Assembly: GCA_965243095.1 (NCBI GenBank)
Contig: OZ251530.1
Coordinates: 1,674,001 to 1,738,000 of the forward strand
Reading direction: 5' to 3'
From: VXYL01 sp965243095
Lineage (GTDB): Bacteria; Pseudomonadota; Gammaproteobacteria; Pseudomonadales; Azotimanducaceae
Length of the DNA stretch: 64,000 nt
Shown: piece after piece, positions 7,152 to 14,176 of the stretch
Layout: each line of letters starts with the position of its first letter
Numbering within the stretch: position 1 is the stretch's first letter
The notes under the pieces: generated by a model
Databases searched by the model: none
The model's input: the letters and a program-made list of their open reading frames with translations, nothing else
Told to the model about the DNA's origin: nothing
Position numbers and translations under genes: made by a program

Positions 7152-8978
7152 ATGGCGGCAGCGATTTGTGGTGCCTTGGGCGCCGGCAAGCAGTCACTTG
7201 CAGCGGCGCGGAGTGCGCTTGCCGGCTACGGTTCGGCATGTGTCGAGTGGGCCCGCGACGATGTGGCGTTCGCCGGCAGGCATCGCGATGGCGAGTCGCC
7301 GCTGCGCATCGACGGCGACGCCGGCTTGGTGGCGGTTGCCGACGCCCGCATCGACGACCGGAACGCGCTCTGCGACACGCTGGGCGTTCCCCCTGCGCAA
7401 CGCGCCCAAACCGCCGATGTCGAACTGATCCTCCGCGCTTTCGCCAAGTGGGGAACGGACTGCCCACGCCATTTGCTTGGCGACTACGCCTTCTGCGTCT
7501 GGGACACCGCCAAGCGCGTGCTGTTCTGCGCCCGGGACCACATCGGCGCCCGACCCCTCTACTACGCCGTGGCGAACGGGCGCTTCGTCTTCGCCAGCTC
7601 GGTCGAGGCCGTGCTCGCCGCGCCCGACGTGCCGGACGCGCTGGACGAAACAATGGTCGCCACGCATCTGGGGAGCATGATGGTGAGCGACGCGCGCACG
7701 TTCTTCCGCGCTGTGCGTAAGCTGCCGCCTGGCCACGCGCTCACCGTCGCGGCCGATCGCCCCTTCGATCCGAGCGTCCAGCGGCATTGGCATCCAGAAC
7801 ACGCGCCGCGGCTGCCGCCGGCGTCCGACGACGCCTACGCGGAGCAGTGTCTTGAACTCTGCGGGCGCTCGGTGCGCGACCGGCTGCGCGGCGGGCCGGT
7901 GGGCGCACACGTGAGCGGCGGCTTGGATTCGTCCAGCATCGCGGTGCTCGCCGCCCGCGAACTGCGCAGCCAAGGGCGTCCGCCACCGCCGGCCTTCACT
8001 TGGCTGCCGGCCCTCGAAGACGCGCCGCCGCAGCCGGCCCACGCGCAGGAATACGCGCTGGTGGATGCCGTCTGCGCCCAAGAGGGTTTGCCGACCTGCC
8101 ACGGCGCGCTCACCCCGGAAATCGTGCTCGACCTCGTGCGGCTGGATGGCGCGTTGCCGAACGTACACGTTCACGTCAACGAGGAGATCACGCAGCGCCA
8201 AGCGCAGGCGCGCGGGGTGCGCGTGCTGCTGTCCGGCTGGGGCGGGGACGAATGCGTGTCGTCCAACGGCCGGGGCCATTGGCCGCAACTGCTGTTGCGC
8301 GGGCGCTGGCGGCGGCTCGCCGCCGAATGTCGCGCCCAGAGCGCACCGGCGTGGCGCTTCCTCGGCGGCGTTGGCTTGGAACTGTTGCATCCCTCCTTGC
8401 CGGTGCGGCTTAGGCGGCTGCGGGAAGGGAGAAGAAACGTGGAGCGCCGCTGGCTCGCACACCCCGAGTTCGCGCGCCGGACGAAGCCGTTGGCGGCCGC
8501 GTCGGCGCGCCCGCTTGGGGTGCGAAGCGTCCAGTTGGCGCTGCTGCGGGCGGGGCATCTGGCCCAGCGCATGGAGGGCTGGGCGGCGAGTGGCGCGCCG
8601 CGTGGCATCGAGTACCGCTACCCGCTCTTGGATCGTCGCTTGCTGGAATTCGGCTTGGGGTTGCCGCCGGAACAATTCCGCCGCGGCGAAGAGAGCCGCT
8701 GGCTGATGCGCAACACGATGTGCGCTGTGCTTCCACCCGAGGTCTGTTGGCACCGCAGCAAGAGCGACCCGGCGCGCAGCGACGCGATGGTCGATGCCTT
8801 CTGCGCGGCGCTGCCGGCGATCCGAGCGCAGCTTGCGGCCCGGCCGCCGCAACGTGCCGGCTACGTCGATATGCCCTCGTTGTGGAAGTGCTTGGACGAT
8901 CCAGCGGAGTTCCGAGCGCGGCCGGGCCCGGTCGTCCGCGCTTTGAGCTTGCTCGATTTCGTGCCGAGCGGCATGTGA
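7152..8978 (+). CDS. Asparagine synthetase-like protein (lasso-cyclase-type)
   Basis: A 608-aa class B asparagine-synthetase-like protein. The N-terminal half has the glutaminase fold (DARIDDRNAL, GDYAFCVWD, ARDHIGARPLYY), but the Cys that must follow the initiator Met is not there: the chain begins MAAAICG, with Cys at position 6, so glutamine hydrolysis is unlikely. The C-terminal synthetase half keeps the PP-loop SGGLDSS near residue 255, SGWGGDE and the EYRYPLLDRR motif. Loss of the N-terminal Cys is usual in lasso-peptide cyclases (C proteins), which adenylate a side-chain acid of the peptide core and close a macrolactam. With the PqqD-like protein in the same region a cyclase role is plausible; an amidotransferase acting on a surface glycan is the alternative. 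Confidence 0.75.
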   Translation: MAAAICGALGAGKQSLAAARSALAGYGSACVEWARDDVAFAGRHRDGESPLRIDGDAGLVAVADARIDDRNALCDTLGVPPAQRAQTADVELILRAFAKWGTDCPRHLLGDYAFCVWDTAKRVLFCARDHIGARPLYYAVANGRFVFASSVEAVLAAPDVPDALDETMVATHLGSMMVSDARTFFRAVRKLPPGHALTVAADRPFDPSVQRHWHPEHAPRLPPASDDAYAEQCLELCGRSVRDRLRGGPVGAHVSGGLDSSSIAVLAARELRSQGRPPPPAFTWLPALEDAPPQPAHAQEYALVDAVCAQEGLPTCHGALTPEIVLDLVRLDGALPNVHVHVNEEITQRQAQARGVRVLLSGWGGDECVSSNGRGHWPQLLLRGRWRRLAAECRAQSAPAWRFLGGVGLELLHPSLPVRLRRLREGRRNVERRWLAHPEFARRTKPLAAASARPLGVRSVQLALLRAGHLAQRMEGWAASGAPRGIEYRYPLLDRRLLEFGLGLPPEQFRRGEESRWLMRNTMCAVLPPEVCWHRSKSDPARSDAMVDAFCAALPAIRAQLAARPPQRAGYVDMPSLWKCLDDPAEFRARPGPVVRALSLLDFVPSGM

Positions 8979-9030
8979 CGGCGCGGCCCGGCCCGTACCT
9001 CGAGCCACTTGCAGGGTAGGATGTTTAGCG

Positions 9031-9939
9031 ATGAACCCGACCCAACAGATCTGCTTCGTCACGGCGACGACGGAGAGTTTCGCGCCCGGCACGCTCGTCA
9101 CCCTTGGTTCGTTTCTGCAGCACCACCCGGGCTTCGACGGCGATCTCGTGGTCGTCCACGACGAACTGCCGGAAGAGCATCGTCGGCACCTCGCGGCGAT
9201 CAGTTCCGCCGTGCGCTTCGAGCAGGTGTCCGCCGAGTTGCGCTCCCGGCTGGCGGCTTTGCGCGCCGAACGTCCGGCGCTCGCGGGTCGGCTCGCCCAG
9301 TTCTACTCGCTTGAAGCCTTCCGGCTGCGCGGCTACCGCAAGGTGCTGTACTACGACAGCGACGTGCTGTTCCAATCTTCCGTCGCGGACCTCTTCGAAT
9401 CGCCGGACGCGCTGCTCTGCTGCCCCGACGGCATCCACCTGCGCGGTCTGCGCCGCGACGCGGCGACGTTCGGGCCAGTAGCCGCCGAATCCGCGGACGC
9501 GATCGAGGGAAACTTTGGCGCCGGCTTCATGCTCATCGACTCGACGCTCGTGGAGGAGAACGCCTACGAGGCGCTGCTGGCGCTGCTGACGCCGGCGACG
9601 TGGCAGGGAACCGCCACCGCCCACACCGATCAGCTAGTCCTCAACCGCTGCTTCGGCGGCCGCCAGACGCTGGTGAGTTCCGCCTACGACTTCGTGTTGG
9701 CGAGAGCGGCGCTGATCAAAGCCCGCGAAGGCGTGGACGCGGAAGACGCCAAAGCGTTGCACTTCATTGGCGGCGTCAAGCCGTGGATGCCGGACGCCAT
9801 GCTGCGCTGGGCGCGGGGCGAGCCGGAACACCGGCCAAGGGATTTCTTCCGGCTATGGTACGAGGCCTACCTCGGCTGTCTGGCGGACGCCCACTTGCGC
9901 AGCGCCAAACGCCGTTTCCCTTCCGAACGCGCAAGATGA
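9031..9939 (+). CDS. GT8-type glycosyltransferase
   Basis: A 302-aa glycosyltransferase of GT-A fold. It opens with the strand ICFVTATTESF, has the metal-binding DxD motif in KVLYYDSDVLF (near residues 108-112), the acceptor-site loop NFGAGFMLID, and the C-terminal HFIGGVKPW motif that in GT8 supplies a His metal ligand. It would transfer a hexose from a nucleotide sugar in the cytosol. A ribosome site (AGGGTAGGA) precedes the ATG. The stop overlaps the sulfotransferase start by four bases (ATGA), so the two are translated together; the sugar and acceptor are unknown. Confidence 0.85.
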   Translation: MNPTQQICFVTATTESFAPGTLVTLGSFLQHHPGFDGDLVVVHDELPEEHRRHLAAISSAVRFEQVSAELRSRLAALRAERPALAGRLAQFYSLEAFRLRGYRKVLYYDSDVLFQSSVADLFESPDALLCCPDGIHLRGLRRDAATFGPVAAESADAIEGNFGAGFMLIDSTLVEENAYEALLALLTPATWQGTATAHTDQLVLNRCFGGRQTLVSSAYDFVLARAALIKAREGVDAEDAKALHFIGGVKPWMPDAMLRWARGEPEHRPRDFFRLWYEAYLGCLADAHLRSAKRRFPSERAR

Positions 9940-10793
9940 ACTACGTCCCCGGCGCGGGGCGCGATCTAGAGCGGATCGTCCGTACGCATCTGTTCGTCGT
10001 CTGCCCGAACAACAGCGGCTCGAGCTTCCTTGCCGCCGCGCTCGGCAAGTGCCGGGCGACTTGGCGTCTGCCGCAGGAAGGTCAGTTCATACGCGGTTTC
10101 GTGGGGCCGGTCACCACGAAAACCTACGGGCGCGAGGAACACACCCCGGCGCTGTTGTGGGCGTCCGAGCGGCGCTGGATCGACCTGTTCGCCGAACCGA
10201 GCCGCTACGACTGGCGCGTCTCGCGCAAGGCGTGGTATTTCCATGCCCGCGCCCACCGCGCGGATGCGTCCGTTTTCGTCACCAAATCCCCGCCCCATGT
10301 GCTGCACGCCGGGCAGTTGGCCCTAGCTTTCCGCAACGCCAAGTTCCTGTTCATGGTGCGCAACCCCTACGCTGTCTGCGAGGGCATTTGCCGCCACTAC
10401 TACCACCAGCGGCTCGCGCCCATTCTCCATCGCCAGTTCACCGAACCGGGCAGAAGCGTGGAGACCGCGGCGGCGGTGCATGTCGCCAACTGCTTGGCGT
10501 GGCAGCGGCGCAATGTCGAGAAGTACGCGGAGCGCGGCGCCTTCTTCACCTACGAGACCATGTGCGACGAACCGGCGACGGTGGAGCGGAAGGTGCAATT
10601 CCTCGTTCCCGAACTCGACGATCTGAAGCTGCGCCAGCGCATCGCCGTGAAGAACTACGACGAACCGCTCGCCAACATGAACGAACGCCAGATCGGACGC
10701 TTGAACACCGCGGACATCAAGGCGTTCAACCGTGTGTTCCGCCAGCATCGGGACACGCTGGCCTACTTCGGCTACGACCTGATGGACGCTTAG
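9936..10793 (+). CDS. Sulfotransferase family protein
   Basis: A 285-aa PAPS-dependent sulfotransferase. The 5'-phosphosulfate loop is in VVCPNNSGSSFLAAAL (about residues 20-36) and the 3'-phosphate site in FLFMVRNPYAVCEG (about 139-152). It starts at an ATG overlapping the stop of the GT8 gene. The pairing with a glycosyltransferase fits sulfation of a glycan, while the neighbouring candidate peptide precursors with a conserved LSY motif make peptide sulfation possible too. Its 3' flank carries a 24-base stretch that is nearly identical to part of the hydroxylase gene at 11548-11571. Confidence 0.8.
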   Translation: MNYVPGAGRDLERIVRTHLFVVCPNNSGSSFLAAALGKCRATWRLPQEGQFIRGFVGPVTTKTYGREEHTPALLWASERRWIDLFAEPSRYDWRVSRKAWYFHARAHRADASVFVTKSPPHVLHAGQLALAFRNAKFLFMVRNPYAVCEGICRHYYHQRLAPILHRQFTEPGRSVETAAAVHVANCLAWQRRNVEKYAERGAFFTYETMCDEPATVERKVQFLVPELDDLKLRQRIAVKNYDEPLANMNERQIGRLNTADIKAFNRVFRQHRDTLAYFGYDLMDA

Positions 10794-10795
10794 TG

Positions 10796-10819
10796 GAAGG
10801 AGAACGCCGTCACGGAGAA
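10796..10819. repeat. 24-bp duplicate of internal hydroxylase-gene sequence
   Basis: This stretch matches 11548-11571 (inside the aspartyl/asparaginyl hydroxylase gene) in 23 of 24 positions. It abuts the 3' end of precursor copy 1. It looks like the scar of a past duplication that once carried part of the hydroxylase gene together with a precursor copy. Confidence 0.6.
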
Positions 10820-10820
10820 G

Positions 10821-11027
10821 CTACGGTACTAGCGTGTACGACAGGCTTTCTAGGAGAACCCAATTCGCGTCGTTAGGGCCGGTTTCAACCACCACGATGC
10901 CATCCTCAAGTCGTAGGATGGTCGGCTTCGACCAAGCCTTCTTGGCCTGCTTGCTGGGGGCGTTGGGTTCTTTCACCCCCCCCCCCCCCCCCCCCGGGTG
11001 GCGGGCCTTGCCTTGCTCTACGATCAT
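10821..11027 (-). CDS. Candidate RiPP precursor peptide, copy 1 (frame intact, 20-G tract)
   Basis: A 68-aa small protein, too short to be recognised by family, read on the strand opposite to its neighbours. The ATG at 11027 has GGAGG 7 bases upstream. Order: MIVEQGKARHP, six Gly encoded by a run of 20 G, KEPNAPSKQAKKA, then WSKPTILRLEDGIVVVET and a 19-residue tail GPNDANWVLLESLSYTLVP. W-x-x-P plus G-x5-T resembles the Y-x-x-P...G-x5-T leader motif recognised by lasso-type PqqD-like proteins. The tail would be the core. It does not fit a standard lasso ring: counted from the Gly after the Thr, the Glu is at position 11, not 7-9. A GTG at 10976, directly after the G tract, would give a 51-aa form. 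Copy 2 shares the design. Confidence 0.6.
   Translation of the reverse strand: MIVEQGKARHPGGGGGGVKEPNAPSKQAKKAWSKPTILRLEDGIVVVETGPNDANWVLLESLSYTLVP
10976..10995. repeat. Homopolymer tract of 20 C/G inside precursor copy 1
   Basis: Twenty consecutive C on the plus strand, that is 20 G in the coding sense of precursor copy 1, encoding six Gly. Tracts of this length slip readily in replication. In this assembly the length keeps the upstream ATG in frame with the leader and core. Confidence 0.85.
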
Positions 11028-11061
11028 CTTCAACCCTCCAATCGTTGCACTGCTTGCGGTG

Positions 11062-11067
11062 AGTATA
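11062..11067 (-). promoter_or_regulatory. Candidate -10 box for precursor copy 1
   Basis: TATACT on the minus strand, 35 bases upstream of the ATG at 11027, inside a 45-base upstream block that is conserved in copy 2 (same hexamer at 11361-11366). No convincing -35 element is seen. Conservation of the block in both copies is the main support. Confidence 0.35.
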
Positions 11068-11115
11068 CCGTGCCCTTTTTGGGCGTGTTCTACGGCGTTC
11101 CTAGTGCCATAGAAG

Positions 11116-11323
11116 CTACGGTATCAGCTCGTACGAAAGGCCTTCTAGGAGAACCCAATTCGCCGGCTTGGGGCCGGTTTCAACCACCACGACGCCATCC
11201 TCGAGTCGCAGGATGGTCGGCTTCGACCAAGCCTTCTTGGCTTGCTTGCTGGGGGCGTTGGGTTCTTTCACCCCCCCCCCCCCCCCCCCCCGGGTGGCGG
11301 GCCTTGCCTTGCTCTACGATCAT
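11116..11323 (-). pseudogene. Candidate RiPP precursor peptide, copy 2 (out of frame, 21-G tract)
   Basis: Tandem copy of the gene at 10821-11027. The ATG at 11323 with its upstream purine-rich site is conserved, but the tract has 21 G, so the reading frame shifts by one and the leader/core frame is not reached. If one G were lost the product would end in WSKPTILRLEDGVVVVET followed by GPKPANWVLLEGLSYELIP. Compared with copy 1 the putative leader differs by one residue and the putative core by seven, the pattern expected of a conserved leader with a diversified core. A GTG at 11271 could start a 51-aa in-frame product (11116-11271) that skips the tract, so 'off' rather than dead is the better description. 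Confidence 0.55.
11271..11291. repeat. Homopolymer tract of 21 C/G inside precursor copy 2
   Basis: Twenty-one consecutive C on the plus strand, one more than in copy 1. The one-base difference is what puts the upstream ATG out of frame with the leader and core in copy 2. Confidence 0.85.
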
Positions 11324-11360
11324 CTCCTCCAACCCTCCAATCGTTGCACTGCTTGCGGTG

Positions 11361-11366
11361 AGTATA
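11361..11366 (-). promoter_or_regulatory. Candidate -10 box for precursor copy 2
   Basis: TATACT on the minus strand, 38 bases before the ATG at 11323, within the upstream block shared with copy 1. A second hexamer, TATAGT, overlaps just upstream. The hydroxylase gene starts 27 bases away on the other strand, so divergent transcription from this gap is possible. Confidence 0.35.
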
Positions 11367-11392
11367 CTATACCGCCGGCGATGCACTGAATC

Positions 11393-12061
11393 GTGCAAGA
11401 CGACTCCGACAAACAAGCAGTGAGACCGAGCATCGAGCAGCGCGCCCTCCGCCCCGTCGAAAAACCCCACGCGGTGCGTCGGCTCGGCGGCGTGGACGTC
11501 GCGGCCCTGGCGGAGCAGGCGGCGCGGCTTTCCGAGACGGTTTGGGAGAAGGAGAACGCCGTCAAGGAGAACGACTACCTCTGCTTCGCCCACACCCGGC
11601 ACATCATCTTCCGGTTCGTCGGCGCAGAACGCTTGGGTTGCTTCTACTCCATGCCCATCTGGTTCCTCTGGCAGCGCTGGCTGCTGCCCGTGATGACGCA
11701 GGCCGTCGCGCCCTACGGCTACGCGGCGCCGCTGTTCCCCAAAGCGATGCTGGCGCGGCTGGACGCGGGAGGCGGCATCGAGCCGCATCAGGACGGCGGC
11801 GGCATGAACCCCTTGACGCACAAGATCCACGTGCCTTTGCAGACCGGGCCGCGAGCGACGCTCACGGTGCGCGGCGAGACCCGCCACTTGCCCGCCGGCC
11901 AAGCCTTCGAGGTGAACAATCTCGCCACCCACAGCGCTTTCAACGGCGAGCCGAGCGACCGCATCCACTTCATCTTCGAGGTCTTCGAGGGCGCGGGAAT
12001 GGAGTGGCGCGAAAGGCGTTCAACGCGCGCCGCGATGTCCCTCGGCATGGGGCGGCGATGA
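11393..12061 (+). CDS. Aspartyl/asparaginyl beta-hydroxylase family oxygenase
   Basis: A 222-aa Fe(II)/2-oxoglutarate oxygenase of the Asp/Asn hydroxylase family. The iron site is H132 and D134 (IEPHQDGG) with distal H180 (NNLATHSAFNG), and the following DRIHFIFE carries the 2OG-binding Arg. Members hydroxylate the beta carbon of Asp/Asn in peptides or act on amino acids. GTG at 11393 is taken as start; there is no strong ribosome site, and a GTG nine codons later is also possible. The stop overlaps the next gene's ATG (ATGA). Next to candidate precursors whose cores contain Asn and Asp, peptide hydroxylation is an attractive inference. Confidence 0.85.
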   Translation: MQDDSDKQAVRPSIEQRALRPVEKPHAVRRLGGVDVAALAEQAARLSETVWEKENAVKENDYLCFAHTRHIIFRFVGAERLGCFYSMPIWFLWQRWLLPVMTQAVAPYGYAAPLFPKAMLARLDAGGGIEPHQDGGGMNPLTHKIHVPLQTGPRATLTVRGETRHLPAGQAFEVNNLATHSAFNGEPSDRIHFIFEVFEGAGMEWRERRSTRAAMSLGMGRR

Positions 12062-13983
12062 CCGATTCGGCGCAGCCCTACGGCGCCTACGGGCTGCGCC
12101 TGCATTCCGCCATCGCCTTGCCGTACAACCGCCTGCCCGGCACCGTGGACGCCACCGGTGCCGATGTGACGGTTCGCCTTGGCGCCGTGCCCAGAGAGCT
12201 GCCCGCCACCACCGGACCTGGCGTGCGCCGGGCGTTTTGGGCAGCGCAGCGCGACGCCTTCCTCATGCACTTCGAGGGCGTGGCCCGCTATCTCGTCACG
12301 GACGGGCGGGATGTGCTTGTGGAACCTTGCGGCGGCAGCGACGAGGACATCGCCGACATTTTCGCCGGCACGCCGTTGATGGCCCTGCTGCAACAGCGCG
12401 GCATGGCCACGCTGCACGCCGCGGCGGTGCAGACCGCTGCTGGCGCCGCGCTGCTGCTAGGGCGCAGCGGCGACGGCAAGTCCTCGTTGGCGGCGGCGCT
12501 GGTCGAACGCGGCCACCCCCTCGTCGCCGACGACCTGTTGGCGGTGGTCTTGAACGGCACCGTGCCCACGGCTCTGCCGGGCTTCGCCACGCTGCGGCTG
12601 TGGAAGCACGCGTTGGACAAGATGGACATGGCCGATCGAGCGCGGGCGCGGGTTCGCGGCACGCTGGAGAAGTTCTGGGTGCCGACGCCGCGGTCTTGCG
12701 GCGAGCCGCTGCCGGTGAGCGCCGCCTTCGTGCTGACGCCCAGCAACGGGCCGGACATCCGCATCGAGTCGATGCCGCCCGGCGAAGCCTTTCAGATGTT
12801 GACCAAACATGCCCTCCGCCCGCGCATCATGGACGCCATGGGACAGCGACCGGCGCACTTTCGCGCCGCCACCGCGATTGCCCGCGACGTGCCGGTGATG
12901 CGCGTGACCAGACCTGAGCATCCGTTCCTGCTTGACGAACTCGCCGACCGCGTGGAGGCGCATTTGGCGTCGCGGTCGCCGGCGCACGGGCGGAAGGTCG
13001 GCGGCAAGCCGTGTTCCGCGCCAGCGCTGGAAACGCGCTCGCCGACCGCGGCGGCCCCCGGGCGCCGTTCGGTCGCCGCCGGCGCTTCGGCGCCGGGCAT
13101 CGTCTGGCTCTCCTCCTGGCCGAAATCCGGCAACACCTGGCTGCGCGCCGTGTTGACCAATTATCTCGCCGGCCTGGCCGGCCTCGCCGACGACGATGCG
13201 CCCGCGTCCATCAACGCCCTCGTGGGCGGCGGCGGCCGGCGGCGGGCCGAGTTCGACGAGTGTCTGGGCGTCACCTCCGCCGACATGTCGGACGAAGAGG
13301 TGGCGCGATGCCTGCCGGCGTTCCGCGAAGCGCTGGCGGAGCGCTTGTTCGCCGCTCGGCCCATCGCCGAGCAGGCGCGCCGCGAACCGGCGTTCGTCAA
13401 GACCCACGAGGCGTACCGCCTGCCAGGCGGTGTGCCGCGGTTTCCGGGCGCCGGGGCCGCCGGCGTGGTGTACTTGGTGCGGAACCCGCTGGACGTGGCC
13501 GTCTCCTACGCGCACCACCTGAACTGGCCCGTGGCCCGCACCATCGCACACATGAACAACCCCGACGCTTGCGAGTCGCGCCATGCGGACGGCATCTATC
13601 CCGGGCTTCCCGAACCGCTCGGCACTTGGAGCGATCATGTGGCGAGCTGGACCGAACAGACCGCGCTGCCCGTCCATGTCGCTCGCTACGAGGATCTCCT
13701 GGCCGATCCCCACGGCCAATTCGGCGCCATCGTGCGTTTCGCCGGTCTCGAGTGGGATGAGGCGCGGCTGGCCCGAGCCATCGAACACAGCGCCTTTCAC
13801 CACTTGCGAACGCAAGAAGCCGCGCACGGCTTCCGCGAGAAGCAGCCGACAGCGCCCTCGTTCTTCCGCGCCGGTGTGGCCGGAGAGTGGCGGCGCGTGC
13901 TTGAAGCGGCACAGGTGCAAGCGGTTGTGGCCGCCCACGGGGACGTGATGAAGCGGTTCGCCTACCTGCCGGATGCGGCGTGA
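12058..13983 (+). CDS. HprK-like kinase fused to a sulfotransferase
   Basis: A single 641-aa frame with two enzymes. Residues 1 to about 305 resemble the HPr-kinase-like proteins of peptide clusters: Walker A GRSGDGKSS near residue 137, HPLVADDLLAVV near 158 with the catalytic Asp region, and a C-terminal helical part. After a low-complexity linker (about 306-345, rich in Ala, Pro, Arg) comes a sulfotransferase: 5'-phosphosulfate loop SSWPKSGNTWLR (about 352-363), 3'-phosphate site VVYLVRNPLDVAVSY (about 472-486) and the FRAGVAGEW loop near the end. HprK-like kinases in lasso clusters phosphorylate the precursor's C-terminus. The fusion would let one protein phosphorylate and sulfate the same substrate. 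The stop codon lies in the target duplication of a MITE. Confidence 0.85.
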   Translation: MTDSAQPYGAYGLRLHSAIALPYNRLPGTVDATGADVTVRLGAVPRELPATTGPGVRRAFWAAQRDAFLMHFEGVARYLVTDGRDVLVEPCGGSDEDIADIFAGTPLMALLQQRGMATLHAAAVQTAAGAALLLGRSGDGKSSLAAALVERGHPLVADDLLAVVLNGTVPTALPGFATLRLWKHALDKMDMADRARARVRGTLEKFWVPTPRSCGEPLPVSAAFVLTPSNGPDIRIESMPPGEAFQMLTKHALRPRIMDAMGQRPAHFRAATAIARDVPVMRVTRPEHPFLLDELADRVEAHLASRSPAHGRKVGGKPCSAPALETRSPTAAAPGRRSVAAGASAPGIVWLSSWPKSGNTWLRAVLTNYLAGLAGLADDDAPASINALVGGGGRRRAEFDECLGVTSADMSDEEVARCLPAFREALAERLFAARPIAEQARREPAFVKTHEAYRLPGGVPRFPGAGAAGVVYLVRNPLDVAVSYAHHLNWPVARTIAHMNNPDACESRHADGIYPGLPEPLGTWSDHVASWTEQTALPVHVARYEDLLADPHGQFGAIVRFAGLEWDEARLARAIEHSAFHHLRTQEAAHGFREKQPTAPSFFRAGVAGEWRRVLEAAQVQAVVAAHGDVMKRFAYLPDAA

Positions 13984-13985
13984 CG

Positions 13986-14108
13986 GGGTGTACGACATAT
14001 CTTTGGTAAGCGGTGTCGGTGCCGAGGCGGAAACGCAGGCGTTCCGCCTGCAAGCGGGCGAGACGCCCGCGCTCCCAGCACCCGTCACCAAAGATCTGTC
14101 GTACACCC
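13986..14108. mobile_element. 123-bp MITE related to the IS at 59462-61096
   Basis: A non-autonomous element with no gene. Its ends are inverted: left GGGTGTACGACATATCTTTG at 13986, right end its near-complement finishing at 14108. The same terminal sequence bounds the transposase-bearing IS at 59.5-61.1 kb, so that transposase, or a relative, could move it. The flanks GGCGTGACG (13977-13985) and CGCGTGACG (14109-14117) agree in 8 of 9 positions and are read as a target duplication, the same length as at the IS. The left duplicate contains the stop codon of the kinase-sulfotransferase gene. Inside, it carries one arm (14054-14078) of the dispersed palindromic repeat family and a short hairpin around 14030-14050. 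Confidence 0.85.
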
Positions 14109-14176
14109 CGCGTGACGCGCCTCGAACGCCTTTGCCCAAAAAATTGCCGTACACTAACGCGCTCGCACACAGGCGG

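Noticed and set aside
7194..9101. 635-codon minus-strand frame
   Set aside because: Antisense shadow of the synthetase-like gene, with low-complexity composition.
10834..10843. GTGTACGACA at 10835 and at 7080 as further IS/MITE ends
   Set aside because: Only about ten bases match; at 10835 they are codons of precursor copy 1, and no second end or target duplication is found.
10821..11027. Calling copy 1 a standard lasso precursor
   Set aside because: No Asp/Glu falls at core position 7-9 when counted from the residues after the leader Thr, and no B2 protease is present; only the leader resemblance is kept.
10834..11423. Plus-strand proline-rich frames (PPPPPP) across the C tracts
   Set aside because: They are antisense to the tandem small genes; leader and core differ between copies in the way expected for the minus-strand reading, and the upstream ribosome sites are on the minus strand.
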